DNA of 64,000 bases from Sphingobacterium zeae (GTDB taxonomy: Bacteria > Bacteroidota > Bacteroidia > Sphingobacteriales > Sphingobacteriaceae), in assembly GCF_030818895.1 (NCBI RefSeq), contig NZ_JAUTBA010000001.1, positions 5,394,001 through 5,458,000 on the forward strand. Direction: 5' to 3'. Numbering within the stretch: position 1 is the first letter of the stretch; the number at the start of each line of letters is the position of its first letter. The notes beneath the pieces were generated by a model. It did not search any database. It was not told the origin of the DNA and saw only the letters and a program-made list of their open reading frames with translations. A program made the translations under genes and the position numbers. Positions 54,733-64,000 of the stretch are shown here, piece after piece.

Positions 54733-55311
54733 ATGAGTGGATTCGTAGATCGGGAAGATTTGAATAAGGCCTTGGAAACGCTAAAAAATGGCGGACTAAT
54801 CCTTTACCCAACAGATACAATTTGGGGAATAGGCTGTGATGCTACCAACCCTGAAGCGGTAGAAAAAGTCTTTCAACTGAAAGGAAGGGATAAATCTAAA
54901 AGTTTGATAGTCTTATTACATAATGACAATCAACTTGCGAGTTATGTCAATGAGATCCCGGAAGTCGCTTATCAACTTATTGAATACACAGAAAAGCCTT
55001 TGACAATTGTTTATTCGAATGCCAAAAATCTTGCTCCCAATGCTATAGCAGAAGACGGATCTATTGGCATTCGAATTGTCAAACACCCTTTTTGTGAACA
55101 GCTTTTACAACGCTTTCGCAAACCCATAATTTCCACTTCAGCCAACATCAGTGGTGAACCTACGGCAAAAGATTTTGATGAAATTGCTGACACCATTAAA
55201 GCTGGAGTTGACTATATTGTCGCCTACGACAGAGACGTAACAACAGATGGGAAATCATCTACTGTCATGAAGCTGGACCCAAGTGGTAAATTCGAATTTA
55301 TTAGAAAATAA
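54733..55311 (+). CDS. tsaC: L-threonylcarbamoyladenylate synthase
   Basis: A 192-residue TsaC/Sua5 protein: KNGGLILYPTDTIWGIGCDATNPEAVEKVFQLKGRDKSKSLIVLL (about 18-62) and TSANISGEPTAKDFDEI. It makes threonylcarbamoyl-AMP from threonine, bicarbonate and ATP for tRNA t6A37; TsaE is encoded at 44.7 kb. It lacks the C-terminal Sua5 domain. The ATG at 54733 is preferred to the TTG at 54715. Confidence 0.95.
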   Translation: MSGFVDREDLNKALETLKNGGLILYPTDTIWGIGCDATNPEAVEKVFQLKGRDKSKSLIVLLHNDNQLASYVNEIPEVAYQLIEYTEKPLTIVYSNAKNLAPNAIAEDGSIGIRIVKHPFCEQLLQRFRKPIISTSANISGEPTAKDFDEIADTIKAGVDYIVAYDRDVTTDGKSSTVMKLDPSGKFEFIRK

Positions 55312-55312
55312 T

Positions 55313-55792
55313 ATGAAAAAGGTCTTTTTATTTCTTGTTTTATCCATTGTCGCCACTCGCTTTTCATTCGGGCAGCAAAAGGATATTCTCGCAGCCAAGC
55401 CCGGTGTAAAATATGGGAAAGAGATTTCTGCTTCCAATGCGATTTCAGTGGCAAAGCTCGAAAAGGAGCTTACACAAAAGAATGCTTTTCATGGAAAGAT
55501 AACGGGTAAGGTGGTAGAAGTGTGTAAGAAAAAGGGTTGTTTCATGACCTTACAACGTGACGGGGAAGAGCCTATTACCGTTCGTTTTAAAGACTATGGT
55601 TTCTTTATGCCATCTGATATTGTGGGTAAGACGGTTGTCGTGGAGGGGAGCGCAAAGAAAAAAGAAGTTTCCGTCGCATCTTTACAACATGCGGCAAAGG
55701 ATCTTGGCAAATCACAGGCTGAAATAGATCAAATTACACAACCCAAAAAAGACATTAGCATTATCGCTGATGGTGTTTTGGTTATAAAATAA
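55313..55792 (+). CDS. Exported DUF4920-type protein
   Basis: A 159-residue protein with a signal peptide (KKVFLFLVLSIVATRFSFG) and a small beta domain with the two-cysteine motif EVCKKKGCFMTLQRDGEEPITVRFKDYGFFMP and DIVGKTVVVEGSA. This matches the DUF4920 pattern, common in Bacteroidota periplasms and of unknown role; the paired Cys suggests metal or redox activity. The ATG at 55313 follows tsaC by one base, so translation is probably coupled. Confidence 0.85.
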   Translation: MKKVFLFLVLSIVATRFSFGQQKDILAAKPGVKYGKEISASNAISVAKLEKELTQKNAFHGKITGKVVEVCKKKGCFMTLQRDGEEPITVRFKDYGFFMPSDIVGKTVVVEGSAKKKEVSVASLQHAAKDLGKSQAEIDQITQPKKDISIIADGVLVIK

Positions 55793-55823
55793 AGTTGCAT
55801 ACGCTTAAGCTGTCGTTGTTCAG

Positions 55824-56666
55824 ATGAAAAGATTCCAAACGTCACCCTGTCAATCCATACTAGTCGATGGCACCTTAATGACCTTCGATATGCCCATTAT
55901 TATGGGGATACTCAATGTGACGCCAGATTCTTTTTACGATGGCGGCGATAATACGACCGTAGAGCGTGCAGTAGAGAAAGCGAAGGAGTTATTGCTTGAG
56001 GGAGCGCAAATTCTCGACATTGGCGCCTATTCGTCACGCCCAGGCGCACCATTAATTTCATCACAGGAAGAAATGGATCGAGCCCTTCCCCCAATTCGAG
56101 CAATTAAAGCAGCGTTTCCTGACGCCATTTTATCGATTGATACCTTTAGGGCAGACGTTGCAGCTGCAGCGGTCGAAGCAGGCATCCACATCATTAATGA
56201 TGTATCTGGTGGTACACTGGACGATAATATGTTTGCTACAGTAGCCAAATACCAAGTTCCTTACATTCTTATGCATATGCGCGGTATTCCCGAAAATATG
56301 CAGGAAAAAACAGACTATACAGATATTGTAACGGATGTTGCCACCTTCTTGGGTGAGCGTATCGCCATGCTAAGAAGTATGGGGGTGAATGACATTATTC
56401 TTGATCCGGGCTTTGGCTTTGCCAAGACAGCCGAACAGAACTATGAGTTGCTTTATCGTGTCAATGAACTTCACTACTTCGAATTACCAATTTTGGGCGG
56501 AATATCCCGCAAATCCATGATCTATAAAAAAATCGGGATCACAGCCAAGGAAGCGTTAAACGGTACTACCGCTTTAAATACATTACTTCTCGAAAGAGGT
56601 ATACAAATTCTTCGCGTACATGATGTAAAAGAAGCGAAACAGTTAGTTGATCTCTTCTATTCCTAG
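55824..56666 (+). CDS. folP: Dihydropteroate synthase
   Basis: A 280-residue TIM barrel with the family motifs IMGILNVTPDSFYDGG (27-42), LLLEGAQILDIGAYSSRPGA, SIDTFRADVAAAAVEAGIHIINDVSGG and DPGFGFAKTAEQNYELL. It joins dihydropterin pyrophosphate and p-aminobenzoate in folate synthesis and is the sulfonamide target. It is the last gene of the dapD run. Confidence 0.96.
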   Translation: MKRFQTSPCQSILVDGTLMTFDMPIIMGILNVTPDSFYDGGDNTTVERAVEKAKELLLEGAQILDIGAYSSRPGAPLISSQEEMDRALPPIRAIKAAFPDAILSIDTFRADVAAAAVEAGIHIINDVSGGTLDDNMFATVAKYQVPYILMHMRGIPENMQEKTDYTDIVTDVATFLGERIAMLRSMGVNDIILDPGFGFAKTAEQNYELLYRVNELHYFELPILGGISRKSMIYKKIGITAKEALNGTTALNTLLLERGIQILRVHDVKEAKQLVDLFYS

Positions 56667-56797
56667 ATTAACTCTATTTTCCTACAAAGCATTTCATCGG
56701 ATTTTCACAGTGTGATACGGACTTTCCTTGCTATCGTTCAACTGTTATATAGGAATGGTCCGAAAGACTTAAAATCTATCAAATAAGTTAAGCTTAG

Positions 56798-56835
56798 ATA
56801 AAAATTCCTGGGCAGAAAAACTGCCCAGGAATTCC
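56798..56835 (-). terminator. Terminator of the glycan-utilisation operon
   Basis: AATTCCTGGGCAG (56803-56815) pairs perfectly with its complement (56821-56833) around AAAAA. Read on the minus strand, it ends in TTTTTATC. Confidence 0.9.
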
Positions 56836-56850
56836 AAAACTCGTTTTATT

Positions 56851-58188
56851 TTATTTCGATGCTACGGTAAGCACAGCCTTCTTATTGCCGGCATTCAAAT
56901 CCAGCGTGAAGATATAGGTCTTACCTGATTCGAGTACTTTACCAGTTTTGATACCCAGATTACCAGCATCACGACCGTTGTTGCCATTCCCGATAAATAC
57001 AATATCACTTGTTGTTGTAACGTCGGTGCCTCCAAACTCACCACCCCATCCTTTTTGATGGAAAAATTTGAAATTAATGTTATCGGTATTTATAGACTCT
57101 CCGGCCTTAACCGTTATCTGATATTTCTTATTACCTAGCGGAACCAAACACAGCGCTTTATCGGTATTCCAGCCTACCTGATTACTGGATACCTTAGGTT
57201 TTCCAATTCCTTCGCCAATAATCCAGACGGCACCAGTTCCGTCATCTTGTAGTTTTGCCAAATCATTGCCTGTCATCGCCTCAACCACAAAATATTTTAA
57301 GTTAAAGTCTGCGGTAACACGGTATTTGCCGGTTGCTCCTTTGAACGAAAAGGTTCCATCGGCCGCTTGAGCAAAGTAATCTGGATCAATCCACCAATTT
57401 TGCAGATCTGCAATCCCTTCGAAGGTTGTCGCTTTTCCTTGCGCGAGCTCGATTTCAACTTTGGAATGCTTATCATCAAGTCGGCTAAACTGCGATCCAT
57501 TGAGTAGTACAACAATAAACGGAGAAGCCTGAAAGGTCAATGTATTAAATTGAATCGGATATACACCAGAAGTCGAATTCGAGAATGGAATTTCGGTAGT
57601 AGAACCTAAATTAATAACATTATTGACCCAACCAAAATTCATTGTATTTCCTTGTGAACCTACTTTTGGCGCTTGGATATAGCCTTTTACTTCTGCAGGA
57701 AAGTTTTCTTTTGCTGCATATTGATTACGTCCTACCTTTTCCATTCGATAGGACTTGGATTCGGTGACCAAGGTTAAATACGGAAAGTCAGGCCTGCTGA
57801 GGCTTAGATCAAAAGACTGTTCGCTCGTTTTCTGGCTTATATTCTGCAAGACAAATTTTAAGGTTGCTTTTCCGTCGGGAATACCTTTCAGGAATGGAAC
57901 ATAAATCTTTCCAGCGTAGTCTCCGTTTTCTTTGGTACGGATCACGGTCTCTGTTACCTTGTCATCTGTAAAATATAGCTGGGCTTTAACCGTAGAGAGT
58001 GCAACTTCTTTATCGGAAACGTGTACTTGAAATGCTAGGCTATCCCCAAAATTTGCGGATGAGATAGGTGATTTCAATTCGATTTTAGGATCCCCTACCT
58101 GATAGGTATATTTTTCATCCTTTTTACAGGAACTAACTGCGGTAAGAGCAGCAGTTCCCAAGAGTAGATTGATGAAGTATCTTTTCAT
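56851..58188 (-). CDS. Surface glycan-binding lipoprotein (SusE/SusF position)
   Basis: A 445-residue lipoprotein with lipobox Cys21 (VSSCKKDE). The N-terminal ~110 residues look like an Ig/cadherin-like domain (ELKSPISSANFGDSLAFQVHVSD). The C-terminal part has two repeated beta domains with RVTADFNLKYFVVEA and YQITVKAGESINTDNINFKFFHQKGWGGEFGG, like the SusE/DUF5121 families. In such loci this protein holds the polysaccharide at the cell surface beside the GH enzyme. It is the last gene of the SusC-SusD-GH30 operon. Confidence 0.86.
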   Translation of the reverse strand: MKRYFINLLLGTAALTAVSSCKKDEKYTYQVGDPKIELKSPISSANFGDSLAFQVHVSDKEVALSTVKAQLYFTDDKVTETVIRTKENGDYAGKIYVPFLKGIPDGKATLKFVLQNISQKTSEQSFDLSLSRPDFPYLTLVTESKSYRMEKVGRNQYAAKENFPAEVKGYIQAPKVGSQGNTMNFGWVNNVINLGSTTEIPFSNSTSGVYPIQFNTLTFQASPFIVVLLNGSQFSRLDDKHSKVEIELAQGKATTFEGIADLQNWWIDPDYFAQAADGTFSFKGATGKYRVTADFNLKYFVVEAMTGNDLAKLQDDGTGAVWIIGEGIGKPKVSSNQVGWNTDKALCLVPLGNKKYQITVKAGESINTDNINFKFFHQKGWGGEFGGTDVTTTSDIVFIGNGNNGRDAGNLGIKTGKVLESGKTYIFTLDLNAGNKKAVLTVASK

Positions 58189-58245
58189 TTTTTCATAATT
58201 TATGCGCTATCAGCAAGATAGCGCTTAGGGTTTATCGTCCTCCAA

Positions 58246-59742
58246 TTAATAAGTCCAGCGGTAAGAAACAACCGCCTTGGCAGGCACATCATAGCTAAAA
58301 TGATTTTTACCGTCGGCTAAGGTAATTTTGCGGCTATCGCCTGAGTCATTTAATAAAACAACCGCATAAGTTCCATCTGTATTTTGAAACGCCGTATAAA
58401 CCAAGCCTTCAGCAGTATACCCAGAGGTGCCAATCCGTGTGGCTCCTGATTTGACCACCGAAGAAAGGTGACCAACAATATAATAGTGCGAATTGCGCGT
58501 TATATTTTTATAATTCGCCTTATTGATATCTACAGCTCCATAACATGTCTGACAGCCGCCCTCACGATTCGGTCCTTTTTCGGTATCTAACATCAGATTC
58601 CAGACTATGACACCCTTACTCCAATTGTTCACTGTGCCAATGGCGACTTCACGCATATCTTCCATCAAACGTTTTTCAAGATTCCGGCCATCATTCCATT
58701 CTCCAATGGATGTTTCTGTAAATACCAGTTCTTTATCCGGACGTTGATTATGGATATCTATTAGCTCCGCTTTATCACCACCATAGTTGTGGTAAGCTGC
58801 TCCCGCAAAGAATGCGGCTGCTGCCGGATCGTTATAGATCTTCACAGGGTAATCAGTCTGATCAGCAATATCATCATAGTTATAATTATGATCAAACGCA
58901 TAGATTTTTGTCGACAGGTTTGCTGCTTTTAATTGTGGCCCTAAAGATTGTTTTACAAAAGCTTGCTGTTCTTGCCATGACATATAAAGCGACGCAGAGT
59001 TCTTCCTATTCAAAGGCTCATTTTGAACAGTGATGGAATAAATATTGATACCTTCTTTCTTCATTGCCTGGATCCATTGCACGAAATACCATCCATAATC
59101 CTGATAGTATTTTGGATTTAGCTGTCCGCTAGTCCAGGAATCAAAAGGCTTTAGATCAGTCAGGTTGTTAACTTTCATCCATTTCGGTGGAGTCCATGGT
59201 GAGCCCATGATCTTTACAGATGGATTGATAGCAAGTATCTCTTTAAGTACCGGAATGATATATTGGGTTTCTTCCATCTGCATACCGAAATTTTCTTTCC
59301 CTTGCTTGTCCCAGCAGGTGTATTCACTCAACGAAAAGTCAGAACATCCAATAGCAATACGAATGTAATTCATACCCATTCCATCTTTATCGGAAAAAGT
59401 TTCTGTAAGAAATTTTGTTCGATCTTCCTTACTCATTTTCATTAGATTATAGCATGTGGATCCTGTAATTGCCGCGCCGAATCCATCCATCGTCTGAAAT
59501 TTCTTCGCTGGATCTAACGTAATTGTATTGGGCGACATATTAAATTTGGAGCTAAAATCAACAAAGCGTTTTCCAAAATCCAAAGACCGACTGCCTGTCG
59601 TGGTATAAATGGTAACATCACCACTTTTTTTAATATCTTCACCTTGTGAAGGTGTATAGCTGTCACGGTTACAAGATGTTGCCGCCACGAGACAGGACAA
59701 CAAGAATGTATATATCATAGTATTTTTATTATTGCGTTTCAT
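58246..59742 (-). CDS. GH30-family glycoside hydrolase, lipoprotein
   Basis: A 498-residue surface lipoprotein (lipobox at Cys24, AATSC) with a GH30 (beta/alpha)8 barrel and side beta domain. DGFGAAITGS starts the catalytic domain. The acid/base is Glu242 in ITVQNEP and the nucleophile Glu343 in LVFTETSIGEW. GH30 members cut beta-1,6-glucan, glucosylceramide or xylan. Together with the binding proteins here the fit is to a beta-1,6-glucan locus, as in gut Bacteroides, but the substrate is inferred. It follows susD with 51 bases between. Confidence 0.92.
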   Translation of the reverse strand: MKRNNKNTMIYTFLLSCLVAATSCNRDSYTPSQGEDIKKSGDVTIYTTTGSRSLDFGKRFVDFSSKFNMSPNTITLDPAKKFQTMDGFGAAITGSTCYNLMKMSKEDRTKFLTETFSDKDGMGMNYIRIAIGCSDFSLSEYTCWDKQGKENFGMQMEETQYIIPVLKEILAINPSVKIMGSPWTPPKWMKVNNLTDLKPFDSWTSGQLNPKYYQDYGWYFVQWIQAMKKEGINIYSITVQNEPLNRKNSASLYMSWQEQQAFVKQSLGPQLKAANLSTKIYAFDHNYNYDDIADQTDYPVKIYNDPAAAAFFAGAAYHNYGGDKAELIDIHNQRPDKELVFTETSIGEWNDGRNLEKRLMEDMREVAIGTVNNWSKGVIVWNLMLDTEKGPNREGGCQTCYGAVDINKANYKNITRNSHYYIVGHLSSVVKSGATRIGTSGYTAEGLVYTAFQNTDGTYAVVLLNDSGDSRKITLADGKNHFSYDVPAKAVVSYRWTY

Positions 59743-59793
59743 CTGTTAGTTTTTTTTCCCGTCCATCGGAAGGGCTTCCCATTGTTAAATCAA

Positions 59794-61311
59794 TTAATAG
59801 CCAGGATTCTGAACGAGGTTAGGGTTCTGATCAATTTTTGGTTGCGGGATCGGCAAGCGGTAAGAGTTTTTTGTAAAAGGGTATACCTGCGCTTTTCGCC
59901 CAGCATCTTTTGCATAAACAGCATTCATAACTGACTCTACCTTGTCTAAGCGCACAAGATCAAACCAGCGCTGTCCTTCGAAGGCCAATTCCAGTCTACG
60001 TTCTTTCAAATAAGCATCCAATAAAGCATCTTTATTGGAACGTACCGCTGAAGATAATTTAGGCAATTTAACACGCGTACGGATTTTGTCTATAATGTCG
60101 GCAGCTCCAGATAAATCTGATCCCTGCTGAATTAATGCTTCTGCTTTCAACAACAATAGATCAGCGTAACGAAGCTTAACAATACTATTAAATGCAGACC
60201 GCAACTTAAACATGAATGGATAGTTATTTGAAGGATAATAATTACTCCAGGTTGTGGAATAATAAACGATCGATTGGCCCAAACGAATTTGATCTCCCTC
60301 GTTCGTATAGGTCTGTATCAAATCCCGAGACGGAGTTACCCATTTTGCCCAGGTAAAGTTGTTATCATAATTGGACAAATCACGTCCAAACATCCAGGTG
60401 GCCCAATTACCGCCTCCTGCTGTAAACTGTGCTTCTAAAATAGATTCTTTCGTATTACGTTGCGCAAGATCAGTATTGCTTGCGTTCATCGCATACAAAT
60501 CTGAGTAATTAGCATTGAGGTCAAAGCCATCTGCAGTCAGGGCATCAACAAATTGAACGACTTTACCATAATCCCGAATTGGCTTTTCGGCATAGATCTT
60601 TGCCAACATAGCACGCGCTACAGATTTAGTAAATAAGGTCTTATTGCCGTTATTGTTGGCTGGTGCATCAGCCAATCCATCTAGCAGATCTTTTTCGATC
60701 TGCTTATAGGCTTCTTCTTCGGTGGCTTGTTTTGGAAAATACTGTGGATAAACTTCATTGACATTATCTCCCGTAATATCGGGTGCAATGGTGGTAATCA
60801 CAGGGATCGATCCAAATATACGGACCATATCAAACATGGCCAATGCCCTGAATAGTTTTGCTTGTGCCTTATACGTTCTAATATCTGTATCGCTCAGCGA
60901 TTTATCGGCGACACTATCCACATAAATGATCAAGCGATTTGCGCGTCCAACGTCTTCCAGGTATCTTCCCCAATCGCGGTCAACAACAGAATTAGATCCT
61001 TCAATAGAATTGTTCTCAAAAGGCAGAACTTCCGCTCCTGTCGTTCCAGCATAGGAATTGTCGGCGTGAGAATCTCCGATCAAGAGCAGGTCGAGATACC
61101 AATGCTCTTGCCTGTCTTTCATCTGTTGATATATTCCAGCCAGATAGGTTTCCACCTCGGCCCTATTTTTAAAAACAACCTGTGTTCCTGTCTCTGTTTT
61201 ACCCTGGCTCACATCCGAATAATCCGAAAGCGGATCACGATTTAGCGAACAGGAAAATAAAAACAAGGAGCCCGTTAGCAAAGAAAGTGCGTTACTTATA
61301 TATTTTTTCAT
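59794..61311 (-). CDS. susD: SusD/RagB-family nutrient-binding lipoprotein
   Basis: A 505-residue lipoprotein (lipobox at Cys21, LFSCSLNRDP). The helical SusD fold shows the usual N-terminal TPR-like helices and the C-terminal signature LKERRLELAFEGQRWFDLVRL followed by ...YRLPIPQPKIDQNPNLVQNPGY. It forms the lid on the SusC pore for import of oligosaccharide. It starts 11 bases after susC ends, typical of SusCD pairs. Confidence 0.95.
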   Translation of the reverse strand: MKKYISNALSLLTGSLFLFSCSLNRDPLSDYSDVSQGKTETGTQVVFKNRAEVETYLAGIYQQMKDRQEHWYLDLLLIGDSHADNSYAGTTGAEVLPFENNSIEGSNSVVDRDWGRYLEDVGRANRLIIYVDSVADKSLSDTDIRTYKAQAKLFRALAMFDMVRIFGSIPVITTIAPDITGDNVNEVYPQYFPKQATEEEAYKQIEKDLLDGLADAPANNNGNKTLFTKSVARAMLAKIYAEKPIRDYGKVVQFVDALTADGFDLNANYSDLYAMNASNTDLAQRNTKESILEAQFTAGGGNWATWMFGRDLSNYDNNFTWAKWVTPSRDLIQTYTNEGDQIRLGQSIVYYSTTWSNYYPSNNYPFMFKLRSAFNSIVKLRYADLLLLKAEALIQQGSDLSGAADIIDKIRTRVKLPKLSSAVRSNKDALLDAYLKERRLELAFEGQRWFDLVRLDKVESVMNAVYAKDAGRKAQVYPFTKNSYRLPIPQPKIDQNPNLVQNPGY

Positions 61312-61322
61312 GATACAGACAA

Positions 61323-64000
61323 TTAAAACTCAATATTAAGACCTAGAACAAATGAACGATTCTGCGGATAGGTTCCCCAATCAATACCTTGGATTCTAGC
61401 ATCGGATCCGCCAGAATATTGGTTTACTTCGGGGTCCATGCCCGAATATTTTGTCAAGGTAAATAAATTACTTACAGATAGATAAGGCTGAATTTTGTTG
61501 ATACCAATCCGTTTCAGTTTTTCAGGCGCAATAGAATAACCCAAAGAAACATTTTTCATGCGCAGATAACTACCATCTTCGACGAAATAGGTTGAGTTTT
61601 TCATATCGAAACCTGCTTTTGGAACATGCGTAATCTGTCCAGGTACCCGCCAACGATCCAATACCACCGTTGTTTGATTGCGACCGTCATACATGCCCTC
61701 TGTTTCCATACGGCTGGCATTGAAGATATCATTGCCATAAGTCCCCTGAATGAATATACTGAGATCGAAATTCTTATAAGAGAAGCTGTTTGTCATACCG
61801 TACACAAACTTTGGAAGCGGATTACCGATATACGTACGGTCACTTGATGAAATCTTACCATCGTCATTCAGATCACGGTACATGAGTTCGCCCGTTTCAG
61901 GATTTACACCATCTGATAGATAACCGTAGAATCCTGCAAGTGATCTCCCCGGCTCATTTTTTACCACAAAGTCATTGACATAATCGTTTGTCTTGACATC
62001 ATAATACACCTGTTGTAAATCCAATTGCTGTAGTTTATTTCTGTTGAAAGAAATATTAAAATCTGTGTTCCAAGTAAGATTTCCGGTCAGATTCTTTGAA
62101 TTCACCGCAAATTCAAAACCATGGTTGTTCAGGCGGCCACCATTTCTCTGGATAGTGTTTGCTTGCTGTCCTGCAGGCAGACTTGCATTCATTAACAGGT
62201 CTTTGGTATCCTTGTTGTAATAATCTGCACTGACGGTTAATCTATTGCTCAACATGGTGATATCAAAACCGATGCTGGTGGTACTTGTAGTTTCCCAAGT
62301 CAGGTCTTTCGCTCGTAAGATTGTTGGTTTGTTGATATTGGGCAATGAATTTTCTTTTCCTTCGACAAACCACTGTTGACGCTGGATACCGCTTAATTGC
62401 AGATACGCATAATCGCCTAATCCGTATTGGTTACCCGTTTGTCCCCATCCACCGCGAATTTTAAAATCATTAATCCAGGCAATATCTTTCATAAAGTCTT
62501 CCGAAGAAATTCTCCATGCAGCCGAAACCGATGGAAAATATCCCCAACGGTGTTCTGGGCTAAGCTTCGACGAACCGTCTGCACGCATATTCGCAGTCAC
62601 TAAATACTTGCCATCATAATTATACATGGCGCGAGCAAAATAGGACATAATTCCCCAGTTTGAGGCCGTAGATCCTGTTCTGTCCCAAGAAATCTTATTG
62701 GCAGCATTCAGTGTTTCAATGATGCCATTGGCATAGTTTGAGCCAAAAATCTCACTTCTAGCGTACTTAGAATCTGTCCAGGAAGAACCACCCATTGCCT
62801 CCAGATTATGCTTACCATAGCTTTTGCTATACGTTAAGATATTATCCCAGGTCAATACGGTGTTTGTATTGCGCATGTCGGAGGCCTCACCAAATTGATT
62901 TCTTCCCCATGCTGTGGTCCAAGGATCCAGGAAGGTAGTCATAATGCCCGATCTTCGATCGAATGAAAACGAAGTTTTCCAAGTGAGGTTGGGCATAAAA
63001 GAAACCAATGCACTTCCTGTGGCGACAATCCGATTTTCTCGGTTATTATTATTTTTTGTCCGCGCTAAGTTTTCCAAAGGACTGGTAATGTTGCTGATCC
63101 CATAGAAATTATTATAGAATCGATCCGGATTTGCCAGATCCCATACCGGGGCATAAGTGGGTGTGGTAATCACCGAGGTAACAACACCGCCACGATTGGA
63201 TCCCAAGCCCGAGGTAATGCCATTATCATTGTTATCCGAATAATTGATATTCGCATTGACCTTTAACCATTTTCGAACCTGATTGTCAATATTAACACGG
63301 AAATTATACCGTCTAAAGAACGAGCCTTGTAATGTCCCTTTTTCATTCAAATAACCGCCGCCCAAATAGTATCGGATTTTCTCATTACCATCCGAAATTG
63401 ATATTTGATGGTTTTGCTGAATACCTGTTTTGTAGGTCTCTTTAAACCAGTCGGTCTGATCCAACAATCCTTCCGGAAGGTTGACTAGGCCGATCTCATC
63501 TTGTAAATCTTTGTATTGGCTAGTATTTAAAACCTGGACAGTGTTATTGACAACATTGGCTGTCCATTGTGTTCCAAGCGTTATTTTTGCTTCACCAGCT
63601 TTACCGGACTTGGTGGTTACTAAAATCACGCCATTCGAACCTCGAGAACCATAAATGGCGCCGGATGAAGCGTCCTTTAGGATTTGGATATCCGCGATAT
63701 CATTTGGTGACAAGAATTTAATATCCTCAACTGGAACTCCATCAACGACATACAAAGGAGTCGTATTGCTATTAAAAGACGTTATTCCGCGAATTTGTAT
63801 TTGAGGTGCTGCACCTGGTTGACCACTCGGCTGAATAACAGCTACCCCGGCCGCTTTGCCTTGAATAGCTTGGCCAAAATTAGTAACGGGTCTCTTCTCT
63901 AGGTCTTTGGTAGAGACAGAAGAAATTGCGGTCGTCACGTCTTTTCTTTTCACACTACCATAACCGATTACAATGACGTCTTCAAGCACATTGGTAGACG
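61323..64000 (-). CDS. susC: SusC/RagA-family TonB-linked outer-membrane protein, 5' end outside window
   Basis: The minus-strand frame is still open at the last base (SerThrAsnValLeuGluAspVal...), so the gene continues beyond the window; the GTG at 63987-63989 is internal. The visible ~892 residues begin with the plug signature DVIVIGYGSVKRKDVTTAISSVS and ...VDGVPVEDIKFLSPNDIADIQILKDASSGAIYGSRGSNGVI, then a long barrel ending FVLGLNIEF. With SusD it imports glycan pieces. The missing part should hold the signal peptide and the regulatory-like domain. Confidence 0.95.
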   Translation of the reverse strand, partial: STNVLEDVIVIGYGSVKRKDVTTAISSVSTKDLEKRPVTNFGQAIQGKAAGVAVIQPSGQPGAAPQIQIRGITSFNSNTTPLYVVDGVPVEDIKFLSPNDIADIQILKDASSGAIYGSRGSNGVILVTTKSGKAGEAKITLGTQWTANVVNNTVQVLNTSQYKDLQDEIGLVNLPEGLLDQTDWFKETYKTGIQQNHQISISDGNEKIRYYLGGGYLNEKGTLQGSFFRRYNFRVNIDNQVRKWLKVNANINYSDNNDNGITSGLGSNRGGVVTSVITTPTYAPVWDLANPDRFYNNFYGISNITSPLENLARTKNNNNRENRIVATGSALVSFMPNLTWKTSFSFDRRSGIMTTFLDPWTTAWGRNQFGEASDMRNTNTVLTWDNILTYSKSYGKHNLEAMGGSSWTDSKYARSEIFGSNYANGIIETLNAANKISWDRTGSTASNWGIMSYFARAMYNYDGKYLVTANMRADGSSKLSPEHRWGYFPSVSAAWRISSEDFMKDIAWINDFKIRGGWGQTGNQYGLGDYAYLQLSGIQRQQWFVEGKENSLPNINKPTILRAKDLTWETTSTTSIGFDITMLSNRLTVSADYYNKDTKDLLMNASLPAGQQANTIQRNGGRLNNHGFEFAVNSKNLTGNLTWNTDFNISFNRNKLQQLDLQQVYYDVKTNDYVNDFVVKNEPGRSLAGFYGYLSDGVNPETGELMYRDLNDDGKISSSDRTYIGNPLPKFVYGMTNSFSYKNFDLSIFIQGTYGNDIFNASRMETEGMYDGRNQTTVVLDRWRVPGQITHVPKAGFDMKNSTYFVEDGSYLRMKNVSLGYSIAPEKLKRIGINKIQPYLSVSNLFTLTKYSGMDPEVNQYSGGSDARIQGIDWGTYPQNRSFVLGLNIEF

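Overview
The window is a chromosomal stretch of a Bacteroidota bacterium, most likely a member of the Sphingobacteriaceae (Sphingobacterium-like). Signs of this are the LpxC-FabZ fusion, a PorX-type response regulator, SusC/SusD pairs, the bacillithiol-linked YtxJ, lipoprotein signals throughout, and Bacteroidota-type promoters (-33 TTTG or TTG, -7 TAnnTTTG) in front of many genes. The family call is an inference from gene content. No rRNA, tRNA, CRISPR array, prophage or transposase gene was seen.

Layout. 1-5.2 kb: the 3' part of a TonB-dependent receptor, then dtd, a MazG-like pyrophosphohydrolase and a lipoprotein gamma-glutamyltransferase. 5.2-7.3 kb: groS-groL. 7.6-12.4 kb: a five-gene operon miaB / sigma-54 activator / lptE / TPR protein / secG. 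12.7-20.1 kb: an OmpA lipoprotein, two proteins of unknown role, rlmD, a TetR regulator, pheS, ssb and mutY. 20.8-24.1 kb: a sulfur cluster with a split YeeE/YedE transporter, a TauE exporter and an MBL-rhodanese fusion, ending in a palindromic element. 24.2-32.7 kb: a membrane protein, an M1 peptidase, hemW, gap, waaA and galE. 32.8-35.7 kb: an orphan protein, a second palindromic element and a frameshifted TPR-HTH regulator. 35.9-41.6 kb: a formyl-THF cyclo-ligase, efp, an ABC ATPase and the lipid A genes lpxA, lpxC-fabZ and lpxD. 41.6-51.7 kb: an HD hydrolase, porX, tsaE, an ABC ATPase, an esterase, alanine dehydrogenase, a frameshifted PglF-like sugar dehydratase, a TPR membrane protein and ribH. 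52-56.7 kb: an exported protein, ytxJ, an S4 protein, dapD, tsaC, a DUF4920 protein and folP. 56.8-64 kb: a glycan-utilisation locus (SusC, SusD, GH30 hydrolase, surface glycan-binding lipoprotein) that runs off the window.

Shared themes: the cell envelope (lptE, secG, waaA, lpxACD, OmpA), tRNA and translation quality (dtd, miaB, tsaC, tsaE, pheS, efp, rlmD), sulfur and thiol chemistry, and polysaccharide uptake.

The most notable observations are three genes (ssb, the TPR-HTH regulator, the PglF-like dehydratase) that are each broken by exactly one surplus base in a homopolymer; two similar ~125-bp intergenic elements with TTCGCC/GGCGAA ends, one of which supplies the stop codon of the MBL-rhodanese gene; an EF-P whose loop tip is Asn rather than Lys or Arg; and many promoters whose -7 box lies 3-8 bases from the start codon, which suggests leaderless mRNAs.
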